Of a stretch of 45,913 bases of DNA, positions 26,778 to 35,418 are shown piece by piece; positions within the stretch are counted from its first letter, which is position 1; each line of letters begins with the position of its first letter. The stretch covers positions 1 to 45,913 of the forward strand of contig CAINUX010000228.1 of the NCBI GenBank assembly GCA_903853895.1. Direction: 5' to 3'. This stretch comes from an uncultured beta proteobacterium (GTDB lineage Bacteria > Pseudomonadota > Gammaproteobacteria > Burkholderiales > Burkholderiaceae_C). Made by a program: the position numbers and the translations under genes. The notes under the pieces were generated by a model. The model was not told where the DNA came from and did not search any database. It saw nothing but the letters and a program-made list of their open reading frames with translations.

Positions 26778-27469
26778 ATTCTTTGAGTGTGGATGCGGCG
26801 ATTACTTCCCGCATGTCGGTCCGGTCTTTTACCCAACAGACCGTTGACCGCGAGGCGATCGAACAGATATTGCAGGTCGCCAGTCGTGCGCCGTCGGGCA
26901 CCAACTGCCAGCCATGGAAGGTCTATGTCTTGCAGGGGGCCAGCCGCTCCACATTGGTGGAGCAGGTATGCGCCACCCATGACGCCATTCGCGCCAACCC
27001 GGCGCTGGCAGCCGAGTATGCGGAAGAGTACGACTACTATCCGCAAAGGTGGGTCAGCCCCTACATTGACCGACGCCGCGAGAACGGTTGGGGCCTGTAT
27101 GGACTGCTGGGGATCGGCAAGGCCGACAAGGACAAGATGCACCAGCAGCACCAGCGCAACTACCATTTCTTTGATGCGCCAGTCGGTCTGATGTTCACCA
27201 TTGACCGGGTGATGGGCCGCGGTTCACTGGTGGACTATGGAGCCTTTTTGCAGAACATCATGGTGGCCGCGTGTGGCCATGGCCTGCACACTTGTCCACA
27301 AGCGGCCTGGAATGGGTTTTCCAAGATCATCCTGCCGCACATCGGGGCCGGTCCCGACGAGATGCTGGTTTGCGGAATGGCGCTGGGCTATGCCGACGAA
27401 ACGGCTGTGGTTAACACCTTCCATACGCCACGCGTGCCGGTGCAGGATTTCACCACCTGGCTGGATTGA
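26774..27469 (+). CDS. Nitroreductase-family oxidoreductase
   Basis: A 231-residue FMN enzyme. It has SRMSVRSFTQQTVDREAIEQ and ASRAPSGTNCQPWKVYVLQG with the FMN-phosphate contacts, the dimer-interface region around VDYGAFLQNIMVAACGHGLH, and the C-terminal MLVCGMALGYADETAVVNTF. The substrate is unknown; relatives reduce nitroaromatics, quinones or enoates. It overlaps the thioesterase stop (ATGA), and the next gene, a D-2-hydroxyacid dehydrogenase, starts 9 bases after it, which marks a tight operon. Confidence 0.92.
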   Translation: MNSLSVDAAITSRMSVRSFTQQTVDREAIEQILQVASRAPSGTNCQPWKVYVLQGASRSTLVEQVCATHDAIRANPALAAEYAEEYDYYPQRWVSPYIDRRRENGWGLYGLLGIGKADKDKMHQQHQRNYHFFDAPVGLMFTIDRVMGRGSLVDYGAFLQNIMVAACGHGLHTCPQAAWNGFSKIILPHIGAGPDEMLVCGMALGYADETAVVNTFHTPRVPVQDFTTWLD

Positions 27470-27478
27470 GAGCAGCGC

Positions 27479-28462
27479 ATGGCCATTCCTTCACCACGAT
27501 CCCGAATCCTGATCACCCGCGCCATCTTCCCGGAGGTGGCACAGCGCCTGTCCGAACACTTTGATGTGGAATCCAACACCGCGGACGATGACTGGAGTGC
27601 GGAAGAAATCGCCAGCCGCCTGCAGGACAAGACGGGCGCGCTTACCTTTGGCCTGGAGCGCATCACGGAGCCCCTACTGGCACGGTGCCCGTCACTGAAG
27701 ATTTGCGCCAACATGACGGTGGGCTACAACAACTTTGACCTGGATGCCATGAGTGCCGCTGGCGTGCTGGGCACCAACGCGCCCGACGTGCTCACAGAGA
27801 CCACGGCCGATTTCGGCTTTGCGCTGCTGATGGCCACGGCCCGGCGCGTGACCGAGAGCGAGCATTTTTTGCGCGCCGGCAAATGGACGCGCTGGAACTA
27901 TGAGATGTTCTCCGGCGCTGAAGTGCATGGCAGCACATTGGGCATCATCGGCATGGGGCGCATCGGACAGGCCATTGCACGGCGCGCCGCCTTTGGCTTC
28001 GGCATGCAGGTGATGTACCACAACCGCAGCCGCCTGGGTGCGGCCACCGAGGCGGATTGCCGCGCCAGCTACGTGAGCAAGCAAGAGCTGCTGCAGACTG
28101 CCGACCATGTGCTGCTGGTGGTGCCGTATTCCAAGGAATCGCACCACACCATTGGCGCGGCCGAACTGGCGCTGATGAAGCCCACGGCGACGCTGATCAA
28201 CATCGCCCGCGGTGGCATTGTGGACGACGCTGCGCTGGCCGTGGCACTGCGCGACAAACGCATTGCAGCAGCTGGGCTGGATGTGTTTGAAGGCGAGCCT
28301 CAAGTGCACCCCGACTTGCTGGCCGTGCCCAACGTGGTGCTCACGCCCCACATTGCCAGCGCCACGGCAGGCACGCGCCGCGCCATGGCCATGCTGGCGG
28401 TGGACAACCTGATTGGTTACCTAGTGCACAGCAAGGCGGTGACGCCGTTGAACGCAGCCTGA
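27479..28462 (+). CDS. D-glycerate dehydrogenase/glyoxylate reductase-like enzyme
   Basis: A 327-residue D-2-hydroxyacid dehydrogenase. It has the Rossmann loop GIIGMGRIGQAIARRAAFGF, the catalytic Arg in LINIARGGIVDDAALAVALR, the Glu in GLDVFEGEPQVHPDLLAVP, and the His in VVLTPHIASATAGTRRAM. The closest known class is the glyoxylate/hydroxypyruvate reductase and D-glycerate dehydrogenase group. It is the last gene of the thioesterase-nitroreductase unit. A copy of the dispersed repeat with a hairpin and T run follows it. Confidence 0.9.
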   Translation: MAIPSPRSRILITRAIFPEVAQRLSEHFDVESNTADDDWSAEEIASRLQDKTGALTFGLERITEPLLARCPSLKICANMTVGYNNFDLDAMSAAGVLGTNAPDVLTETTADFGFALLMATARRVTESEHFLRAGKWTRWNYEMFSGAEVHGSTLGIIGMGRIGQAIARRAAFGFGMQVMYHNRSRLGAATEADCRASYVSKQELLQTADHVLLVVPYSKESHHTIGAAELALMKPTATLINIARGGIVDDAALAVALRDKRIAAAGLDVFEGEPQVHPDLLAVPNVVLTPHIASATAGTRRAMAMLAVDNLIGYLVHSKAVTPLNAA

Positions 28463-28496
28463 CTGCGTGGCGCGACGGCAGCTCGAGAGTTGAATT

Positions 28497-28559
28497 GCTA
28501 CGTTTTCAGTAGCGCTATAGCTATATTTTACGAGGGCTAACCCTCTATTTTTCATTTGA
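28497..28559 (+). repeat. Dispersed repeat, copy C (intergenic)
   Basis: It begins GCTACGTTTTCAGTAGC and carries the shared ACGAGGGCTAA block, like copies A (10124-10177) and B (36241-36297), but lies between genes. Confidence 0.65.
28532..28552 (+). terminator. Terminator-like hairpin within repeat copy C
   Basis: GAGGG-CTAA-CCCTC followed by TATTTTT. Placed after the dehydrogenase gene it could end the operon transcript. Confidence 0.55.
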
Positions 28560-28584
28560 CATTGGTTGCAAGGACGGATTTGGC

Positions 28585-30030
28585 GTGAATGATGCATTGG
28601 TTTGGGCGCTGCTGGCGCTGGCGTTGCTGACCCTGGGGCTGGTCGCGTGGATGGCGCTTGCGCTGGCTCGCTTGCGCAGCGGTGCAGTGGATGCCGAATT
28701 GCAGCGCAAGGAACTGCAAGACCTGCGCGCCCAACTGCAAACCGGAAATGAGCGACTGGAGCGCGAACTGCGCCGTGAGATCGCCGAGTCATCCCAAGGG
28801 GCACGTCAGGAGTTGAACCAAAACCTGGCCACCTTCCAGCAAACCCTGACGCAACAGGGGGCAGAGGCCACGCGCACGCAAAACACGCAGATCGACGCCT
28901 TTGGCCAGCAACTGGCGCTGATGCAAAAGACCCTGGCGGACACCTTGCACACCCAGCTCTCCAGCGTGGGTGAATCCACGGCGCGGCGCCTGGCCGAGAT
29001 GAGCGACACCAATGCCCGCAGCATGACGGCCGTGCGCGATGCCTTGAACCAGCAACTGGCCCAGCTGCAGACCACCAATTCCGCCAAGCTCGACGAAATG
29101 CGTGCCACGGTGGACGAAAAACTGCAGAGCACGCTGCAGGCTCGCCTGGGCGAGAGCTTCAAGCAGGTGGCTGACCGGCTGGAGCAGGTGCACAAGGGCC
29201 TGGGCGAAATGCAGACGCTGGCCCAGGGCGTGGGCGACCTCAAGCACCTGCTGACCAACGTCAAGACCCGTGGAATCTTTGGCGAAGCGCAACTGGCCAG
29301 CCTGCTGGAGCAGGTGTTTGTGCCCGACCAGTATGCGGTGCAGATTGCCACCCGCCCCGGCAGCAAGAACGTGGTGGACTTTGCGATCAAGCTGCCGGGC
29401 AAGTCCGATACCGGCGAGCCGCTGTGGTTGCCCATCGACGCCAAGTTCCCCAATGAAGACTACGAGCGCCTGCTGGACGCCCAGGGCCGGGCCGACGTGG
29501 CCGGGGCCGAGGCGGCAGGCAAGGCGCTGGAGCTGCGCATCCGGCTGGAGGCCAAGTCCATGGTCGAGAAGTATGTGGAGCCACCGTACACCACCGACTT
29601 TGCCATCCTCTTTTTGCCCACGGAGGGCCTGTACGCCGAGGTGCTACGCCGCCCGGGGTTGATGGAGAGTCTGCAGCGCGACCACCGCGTCACGCTGGCC
29701 GGTCCCACGACTTTGTTGGCCATGTTGAGTTCGTTACAGATGGGCTTCAGAACGCTGGCGCTGGAGAAGCGCTCCAGCGAGGTCTGGCAGGTGCTGGGCG
29801 CGGTCAAGACCGAGTTCGAAAAATTTGGCGGCGTGCTGGCCAAGGTCAAGCTGCAGACGCAGACCGTGCTCAACACGCTGGACAACGCCGAAACCCGCAG
29901 CCGCGCCATGAGCCGGGTGCTTAAAAAGGTTGATGCCTTGCCCGACACGCAAGCGCAGGCGCTGATCCCGTTGGACAAAGACTTTGACCGTGCGGATGGG
30001 GAGTCCGAAGTGGACGCCGGCGCTGCATGA
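28585..30030 (+). CDS. rmuC: DNA recombination protein RmuC
   Basis: A 481-residue protein. A single N-terminal membrane helix (ALVWALLALALLTLGLVAWM) is followed by a long coiled coil (residues ~35-210) and the RmuC nuclease-like domain. The latter has TRGIFGEAQLASLLEQVFVP, LWLPIDAKFPNEDYERLLDA (conserved DAKFP), and DFAILFLPTEGLYAEVLRRP. RmuC limits inversion at short inverted repeats and acts as a cleaving factor linked to the membrane. The next gene overlaps by 4 bases (ATGA), so an MFS transporter is co-translated; this pairing is not part of the known role. Confidence 0.95.
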   Translation: MNDALVWALLALALLTLGLVAWMALALARLRSGAVDAELQRKELQDLRAQLQTGNERLERELRREIAESSQGARQELNQNLATFQQTLTQQGAEATRTQNTQIDAFGQQLALMQKTLADTLHTQLSSVGESTARRLAEMSDTNARSMTAVRDALNQQLAQLQTTNSAKLDEMRATVDEKLQSTLQARLGESFKQVADRLEQVHKGLGEMQTLAQGVGDLKHLLTNVKTRGIFGEAQLASLLEQVFVPDQYAVQIATRPGSKNVVDFAIKLPGKSDTGEPLWLPIDAKFPNEDYERLLDAQGRADVAGAEAAGKALELRIRLEAKSMVEKYVEPPYTTDFAILFLPTEGLYAEVLRRPGLMESLQRDHRVTLAGPTTLLAMLSSLQMGFRTLALEKRSSEVWQVLGAVKTEFEKFGGVLAKVKLQTQTVLNTLDNAETRSRAMSRVLKKVDALPDTQAQALIPLDKDFDRADGESEVDAGAA

Positions 30031-31244
30031 GCGCAATGCCACCCGCACCATTGCCCGAACCGGAAGTTGCCCAGTCCTGGGCCCTCCTGCGCCTGATCTG
30101 CGGCCACATCTGCCTGCACGGCAGCATGGCGGGCCTGCGCATGGCTGCACCCCTGCTGGCGCTGCGCCAGGGGCATAGTGCTTTCTCGGTCGGCGTGTTG
30201 CTGGCCCTGTTTTCCCTCACCCAGGTCTTTTTGGCACTGCCCGCAGGTCGCTATGCGGACCGCCATGGGTTGAAGCGCCCAATGGCCATGGGCGTGGTGG
30301 CGGCGTCAAGCGGCGCGGCGCTGGCCGTGCTGTGGCCGCAGTTCTGGGTGCTGTGCCTGGGGGCACTGCTGATGGGTGGTGCCACAGGCGCGGCGTCCAT
30401 TGCACTTCAACGCCACGTGGGACGCGCCGCACGCGACTCGACTGAACTCAAGCGCGTGTTCAGCTGGCTGGCCATTGGCCCGGCGGTCTCCAACTTTGTC
30501 GGCCCAGTGGCGGCGGGCCTGCTGATCGACCATGTGGGCGTGTGGATGGGCGGCTCAGCCGGGGACGACAACGGCTTTCGCGGCGCCTTTGTGTTGCTGG
30601 CACTGCTTCCTTGGGCCACCTGGCTGTGGGTGCGCCATACGACCGAATTGCCGCCCGTGCCACCGGTGGACGGTGCCACCCGCCAGCCTGTATGGCACTT
30701 GCTGCGCGAACCGCGCATGCGCCGCCTGCTGCTGGTGAACTGGTTGCTGGCCAGTTGCTGGGATGTGCACACCTTTGTGGTGCCCGTGCTGGGCCATGAG
30801 CGGGCCTTCAGCGCCTCGGTCATCGGCGCCATTTTGGGCGGCTTTGCCATCGCCGCGGCAACCGTTCGCGTAGCAATGCCACTGCTGGCCGCGCACCTGA
30901 AAGAGTGGGTGGTGGTCAGCAGCGCCATGGTGGCTACGGCCCTGATGTTTTCGATTTACCCGCTGATGGTGTCGCCCTGGTCCATGGGCCTGTGCTCGGT
31001 GTTGTTGGGTCTCGCGTTGGGATCGGTGCAGCCCATGATCATGAGCACCCTGCACCAGATCACACCGCATGCCTTGCATGGTCAGGCGCTGGGGCTGCGT
31101 CTTGCCAGTATCAATCTGTCCAGCGTGCTGATGCCCATCCTGTTTGGCACGGCCGGTTTGGTGGTGGGCGTTTCGGTGGTGTTCTGGACAGTAGGCGCGG
31201 CCGTGGGACTGGGGTCACGTTTGGCTTGGCGGCTGAGGCCCTGA
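30027..31244 (+). CDS. Major facilitator superfamily transporter
   Basis: A 405-residue protein with about 12 hydrophobic helices. The loop between helices 2 and 3 carries the MFS signature AGRYADRHGLKRPMAMG, and similar gating motifs follow. The substrate cannot be read from the sequence; drug or metabolite export and sugar uptake are all possible. It begins inside the rmuC stop (ATGA overlap), so it is translationally coupled. It has a Met/Leu/Ala-rich, high G+C codon choice like its rmuC neighbour. Confidence 0.88.
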   Translation: MSAMPPAPLPEPEVAQSWALLRLICGHICLHGSMAGLRMAAPLLALRQGHSAFSVGVLLALFSLTQVFLALPAGRYADRHGLKRPMAMGVVAASSGAALAVLWPQFWVLCLGALLMGGATGAASIALQRHVGRAARDSTELKRVFSWLAIGPAVSNFVGPVAAGLLIDHVGVWMGGSAGDDNGFRGAFVLLALLPWATWLWVRHTTELPPVPPVDGATRQPVWHLLREPRMRRLLLVNWLLASCWDVHTFVVPVLGHERAFSASVIGAILGGFAIAAATVRVAMPLLAAHLKEWVVVSSAMVATALMFSIYPLMVSPWSMGLCSVLLGLALGSVQPMIMSTLHQITPHALHGQALGLRLASINLSSVLMPILFGTAGLVVGVSVVFWTVGAAVGLGSRLAWRLRP

Positions 31245-31261
31245 ATTTCAGATCTTGCGGC

Positions 31262-32125
31262 CTACAGTTTGTAGAACGTGCGGATGATGTCCCAGGCTTC
31301 CTGGGGATCGTCGGTGTAGTGGAACAGGTTCAAATCCTCGGGGGAGATGGCGCCTTCTTCTACCAGCACGTCCATGTTGATCAGTCGTTTCCAGTAGTCC
31401 TTGCCAAACAGGATGATGGGCACCGGAGAGGACTTCTTGGTCTGCACTAGTGTGATGACCTCGAACAGCTCGTCTAGCGTGCCAAAGCCACCAGGAAAAG
31501 CCACCATTGCTTTGGCGCGCATCATGAAATGCATCTTGCGCACGGCAAAGTAATGGAATTTGAAACTCAATGCGGGTGTGACATAGGGGTTGGCACTCTG
31601 CTCGTGCGGCAATGCGATGTTCAGGCCCAGCGTGAGGGCGCCCGCCTCGGACGCGCCCCGGTTGGCCGCCTCCATGATGCCGGGGCCACCACCGGTACAG
31701 ATGTAGAGGCGTTCCTTTTCGGGCAGCGTGGAGCTGTGGGTAGCCACGATGCGGCCGAATTGACGAGCCTGCTCATAGTGCCGGGCATTGCGAACGTGGC
31801 GTTCGGCCACTTTCAGAGCCATGGCATCGCCGCTTTGACGCGCTTCATCGAGCAGGCGCTGGGCGGTTTCTGGCGAACTGAAGCGGGCACTGCCGAATAC
31901 CACAATGGTGCTTTCCACACCCATTTCGGTTTGGTCCAGATCGGGCTTGAGCAATTCCAGTTGCAGGCGGATGCCACGGGTCTCGCGGCGCAGCAAAAAC
32001 TCGGGGTCGGCAAAGGCCAGACGGTAGGCGTTGGGCCGCATGGGAACACCGGCATCGGCCTGGGCTTGGATGTAAGCCCAGGCATCGGCCATGGTGCGTT
32101 CGTCGAGGTCTTTAGAGGTGTCCAA
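31262..32125 (-). CDS. LOG family protein (nucleotide 5'-monophosphate phosphoribohydrolase)
   Basis: A 287-residue Rossmann-fold protein. The LOG motifs are PGGFGTLDELFEVITLVQTK and ICTGGGPGIMEAANRGASEA. Members split NMPs into base and ribose 5-phosphate. The size is larger than plant-type LOG (about 200) but near other bacterial LOG proteins; the N-terminal ~100 residues are an extra helical extension. It is the last gene of a minus-strand set (thymidine phosphorylase - PRPP synthetase-like - LOG), starting 10 bases after the middle gene ends. Its product, ribose 5-phosphate, is the substrate of the neighbouring PRPP synthetase-type enzyme. Confidence 0.88.
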   Translation of the reverse strand: MDTSKDLDERTMADAWAYIQAQADAGVPMRPNAYRLAFADPEFLLRRETRGIRLQLELLKPDLDQTEMGVESTIVVFGSARFSSPETAQRLLDEARQSGDAMALKVAERHVRNARHYEQARQFGRIVATHSSTLPEKERLYICTGGGPGIMEAANRGASEAGALTLGLNIALPHEQSANPYVTPALSFKFHYFAVRKMHFMMRAKAMVAFPGGFGTLDELFEVITLVQTKKSSPVPIILFGKDYWKRLINMDVLVEEGAISPEDLNLFHYTDDPQEAWDIIRTFYKL

Positions 32126-32135
32126 GAGGGCTGTC

Positions 32136-33026
32136 CTAGGTGTTTTGAGAAACTAGCGCGTCGGCAATTGCAGGCGCCATGCTAACGGCGTTGCTGGGAT
32201 GGGCGACGCAGTCGGTGCTCCAGACCCTGCCAATACCGGCGTCGTTGATGACTTGCATCGCATCATGGGCAAACAAGGCATGGGTTACAGCCACGTCCAC
32301 CGACGCGGCCCCGGCCGAGAGCAACAGGCGCGCAGCCCCTGCTAGCGTATGGCCACTGCTGGCCATGTCATCGAGCAAGACAACGCAGCGACCCTGGACG
32401 CGGATATCCGGCAAGGCAATCTGTACGTCGCGGTCACCATGGCGAATTTTGTGGCACACCGCGTGGTCGAAGCCATGGCGGGCGGCGGCCTGCGCAATCC
32501 ACTGCGCAGACTCTTCATCGGGTCCGATCAACAGCGCATGCGGGAGGTGGGTGGCAATCAGGTCGGCCAACAATGGCGCGCCGCTAAGGACGGTGGCCTG
32601 CGCAGCCGGCACGGCTTCCACAAGGGTGGTCACGCGGTGCAGGTGCGGGTCCACCGTGATGACGGCGTCAAACAATTCAGCCAGAAAGCGGCCCACCACC
32701 TTCTGGCTCACCACTTCACCGGGCTGGAAGGCTATGTCCTGGCGCATATAGGCCAGGTAGGGGGCAACCAACGTCAGATGTGTGGCGCCGAGCATGCGTG
32801 CCGTGCGGGCCACTAGCAGCAACTCCACCAGTTTCTCGTTGGGGTTGTCCAGCGTGCGCAGCAGCACGACGCGCTGTGGCAGGGCAGAGGGCAGGCGTAA
32901 CTTGAGTTCGCCATCGGGGAAACGGTGGCGCGCAATGGCGGTCAGGCCCAAGCCCGCCGCCTGGGCGATGGCCGACGCAACTGTTTGATCCTCGGCAAAG
33001 TGCAACAAGACGGCGGTTTTGGTCAT
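32136..33026 (-). CDS. Ribose-phosphate pyrophosphokinase-like protein (class III-like)
   Basis: A 296-residue PRPP synthetase-family protein. The domain pair is intact: FPDGELKLRLPSALPQRVVL, APYLAYMRQDIAFQPGEVVS with the family RQD motif, ITVDPHLHRVTTL, and the PRPP loop VVLLDDMASSGHTLAGAARL. The catalytic-loop Lys-Arg-Arg of housekeeping Prs is replaced by KIRHGDRDV, as in archaeal-type relatives. It resembles the class III form more than E. coli Prs, so it is probably not the main Prs of the cell. It starts at 33026, sharing one base with the thymidine phosphorylase stop (TGATG). Confidence 0.85.
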   Translation of the reverse strand: MTKTAVLLHFAEDQTVASAIAQAAGLGLTAIARHRFPDGELKLRLPSALPQRVVLLRTLDNPNEKLVELLLVARTARMLGATHLTLVAPYLAYMRQDIAFQPGEVVSQKVVGRFLAELFDAVITVDPHLHRVTTLVEAVPAAQATVLSGAPLLADLIATHLPHALLIGPDEESAQWIAQAAARHGFDHAVCHKIRHGDRDVQIALPDIRVQGRCVVLLDDMASSGHTLAGAARLLLSAGAASVDVAVTHALFAHDAMQVINDAGIGRVWSTDCVAHPSNAVSMAPAIADALVSQNT

Positions 33027-34627
33027 CAAAACTCCACAAACGCATGCAGCATGTTGGCGGCCGGCCCGACGCCAAACCCAATGGATTTTTTGCATGCCTG
33101 TCGTGCAAATTCCAGGTCAGCCGCATAGCTGGCATGCACACGGTAGAGCAGGGCATCGGCCTGTACCTCATCGCCCAGCTTGCATAGCAAATCGACACCG
33201 GCGTTCTTCACCTTGGGTGCACCTGCCAATCCTGCAATGCGGGCCATTTGCAGGTTATCAATACTGGTGACAGTACCAGCATAGGGCGCGCGAATCTCAA
33301 AGCTGAGTACTCCCAGCCCAGGCTGGTTGTGGTCAAACGACCTGCTGCCCTGGGCCTGGATGATGTCATTCATCTTGGCCAGGGCGCGGCCCGAATCCAG
33401 GATGTCGCGCGCAATGGCAAAGCCGTCTCCACCGCGCACATCGGGGTCGCATTCGATGAGGCGCCCGGCCAGGCGCAAGGATTTTTGGCGCAGGTCCATT
33501 GGCGCTCGTGGGTCGTTCTCCAGCACACGCATGACGTCGCGCGCCTCCAGCACCGGGCCAATGCCAAAACCAATGGGTTGGCGACCATCGGTAATCACGA
33601 CGTCCAGCGACACCTTCATACGCCGTGCGACGTATTCAAAAAGACGGCGCAAACGCTGCGCTTCGGGCATGGAACGCACCTTGGCCGTGGGGCCAATCGG
33701 AATATCGAGTACCAGGTGACTGGAACCTGCGGAGATTTTTTTGGACAGGATGGAGGCCACCATCTGCCCGGGCGAATCCAGCGACAAGGGTCGTTCGACG
33801 GATATCAGCACATCATCTGCCGGTGACAGGTTGGCGGTTCCGCCCCAGGCCAGGCAGCCTCGGTGACGGCGGACTATTTCTTCGAGTTGCTCGATCGGAA
33901 GTTCCACATTGGCCAGCACCTCCATGGTGTCGGCCGTTCCCGCAGGCGAGGTGATGGCACGTGACGAGGTCTTGGGGCATAGCATGCCGTGCGCCGCCAC
34001 GATCGGCACGATGAGCATGGAAGTGCGGTTGCCCGGAATACCGCCAATGCAGTGTTTGTCCACCACCAGACTTTCATGCCAGTCCAGATGCCGCCCGACA
34101 TCAATCATGGCTTGGGTCAGGAAGTAAACCTCTTCTCGGTCCAGCTCATCCCGGTTGGTGGCTACAACGAAAGCGGTCAGTTCGATTTTGGAGTAGTGGT
34201 GCTCGGCGATGTCGTGCACGATGGATTTGAAGTCTTCCAGATTGAGGCGTTCGCCACCCAGCTTGCGGTGCAGCGCCCCAATGGACTCCGGTGGCTCAGC
34301 TTGCGCTACCGTGACGGTGTGGCCATCTTCCACGCCCATTTGGGCAAAGGCTGCTTTGGATAGCCCCAACTCGCCGCAGGCCACGATGGCCTGGTCGTCC
34401 ACCACATTCAATGTGGCCAAGATACTACGTCCGTTGGTACGCACCTCCACCTTGGACAGCGCTTTGAAGCCCTCGGCGCGGTAGATGTCGCAGTCGCGGT
34501 GCATATAGGCCACGTTCTCGTGGTACGTGTCTATCAGTACGCGGCGCAGAGCGAGTCGCGCCGGTTTCAGTGCCCCATTGCGCGCAGTCGGGATGCCGCT
34601 GGGTGGTGCAGGGATTGCAGTGGTCAT
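33026..34627 (-). CDS. Thymidine phosphorylase, AMP-phosphorylase-like (type 2)
   Basis: A 533-residue protein of the nucleoside phosphorylase II family. The ~100-residue N-terminal extension is a feature of archaeal AMP phosphorylases and their bacterial 'putative thymidine phosphorylase' relatives. Motifs: [20 protein letters not shown] (phosphate site), [20 protein letters not shown], and [20 protein letters not shown]. Archaeal members turn NMP plus phosphate into base and ribose 1,5-bisphosphate, and the same could hold here. The gene begins the operon with the Prs-like and LOG genes. Start 34627 follows the efp terminator by 77 bases. Confidence 0.88.
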   Translation of the reverse strand: MTTAIPAPPSGIPTARNGALKPARLALRRVLIDTYHENVAYMHRDCDIYRAEGFKALSKVEVRTNGRSILATLNVVDDQAIVACGELGLSKAAFAQMGVEDGHTVTVAQAEPPESIGALHRKLGGERLNLEDFKSIVHDIAEHHYSKIELTAFVVATNRDELDREEVYFLTQAMIDVGRHLDWHESLVVDKHCIGGIPGNRTSMLIVPIVAAHGMLCPKTSSRAITSPAGTADTMEVLANVELPIEQLEEIVRRHRGCLAWGGTANLSPADDVLISVERPLSLDSPGQMVASILSKKISAGSSHLVLDIPIGPTAKVRSMPEAQRLRRLFEYVARRMKVSLDVVITDGRQPIGFGIGPVLEARDVMRVLENDPRAPMDLRQKSLRLAGRLIECDPDVRGGDGFAIARDILDSGRALAKMNDIIQAQGSRSFDHNQPGLGVLSFEIRAPYAGTVTSIDNLQMARIAGLAGAPKVKNAGVDLLCKLGDEVQADALLYRVHASYAADLEFARQACKKSIGFGVGPAANMLHAFVEF

Positions 34628-34703
34628 GGCAATAGCCTACACCGAAATAGCCACCTTCCCGCGGGGTAAGCACTCGTGGAGTGCCAGTATTCGTTCCAAA
34701 GAC

Positions 34704-34731
34704 AAAAAAGGCTCCCAAGGAGCCTTTTTTT
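34704..34731 (-). terminator. Terminator of efp
   Basis: AAAAAAGGCTCC-CAA-GGAGCCTTTTTTT is a perfect stem with T runs on both sides, lying 15 bases after the efp stop. Confidence 0.9.
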
Positions 34732-34746
34732 CGGGACCTGGAAGGC

Positions 34747-35301
34747 CTAGACGCGCTTGCGGTATTCGCCGGTGCGGGTGTCGATTTCGACCTTGTCGCC
34801 CTGGGCCACAAAAATGGGCACGCCCACATCAAAGCCGGTGGCAATCTTGGCAGGCTTGAGCACCTTGCCGGAGGTGTCGCCCTTGACGGCGGGCTCAGTC
34901 CAGGTGATTTCACGCACGACGCTGGTGGGCAGCTCGACGGAAATGGCCTTGCCGTCATAGAACACCACTTCAACGGCCATGCCGTCTTCGAGGTAGTTCA
35001 GGGTGTCGCCCATGTTTTCGGCTTCGACTTCGTACTGGTTGTACTCTGCGTCCATGAACACGTACAAGGGATCGGCAAAGTAGGAGTACGTGCAGTCCTT
35101 CTTGTCCAGAATGACCTGGTCCATCTTGTCGTCGGCCTTGAAGACCACTTCGGTGCCGAAGTTCGCAATCAGGCTCTTGAGCTTCATGCGCACGGTGGCG
35201 GAGTTGCGGCCTCCGCGGCTGTATTCGGTTTTCAGGACGACCATGGGGTCTTTGCCGTTCATGATGACGTTGCCGGCGCGAATTTCTTGAGCGATTTTCA
35301 T
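34747..35301 (-). CDS. efp: Elongation factor P, Arg32 type
   Basis: A 184-residue EF-P with the usual three beta-barrel domains. It relieves ribosome stalling at proline stretches. The tip of domain I is [11 protein letters not shown], and the modified residue is Arg32, not Lys34 as in the EpmA/B pathway. This is the form rhamnosylated by EarP, whose gene lies 118 bases upstream on the same strand. C-terminal GEYRKRV is normal for the family. Confidence 0.97.
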   Translation of the reverse strand: MKIAQEIRAGNVIMNGKDPMVVLKTEYSRGGRNSATVRMKLKSLIANFGTEVVFKADDKMDQVILDKKDCTYSYFADPLYVFMDAEYNQYEVEAENMGDTLNYLEDGMAVEVVFYDGKAISVELPTSVVREITWTEPAVKGDTSGKVLKPAKIATGFDVGVPIFVAQGDKVEIDTRTGEYRKRV

Positions 35302-35418
35302 ATGCTGTTTGGAGCGGTTTCGCTGTTAGCCTGTGCTGTCAGCGATGTTAGGCCGCAAGCTGCGGCGGAGCATGACTTGCCCAAGGGGGATGGGGCAAAG
35401 TCAGCAAAGCCTTAGATT

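Noticed and set aside
28789..29453. Antisense open frames within rmuC
   Set aside because: Shadows of the coiled-coil gene with strong codon bias.
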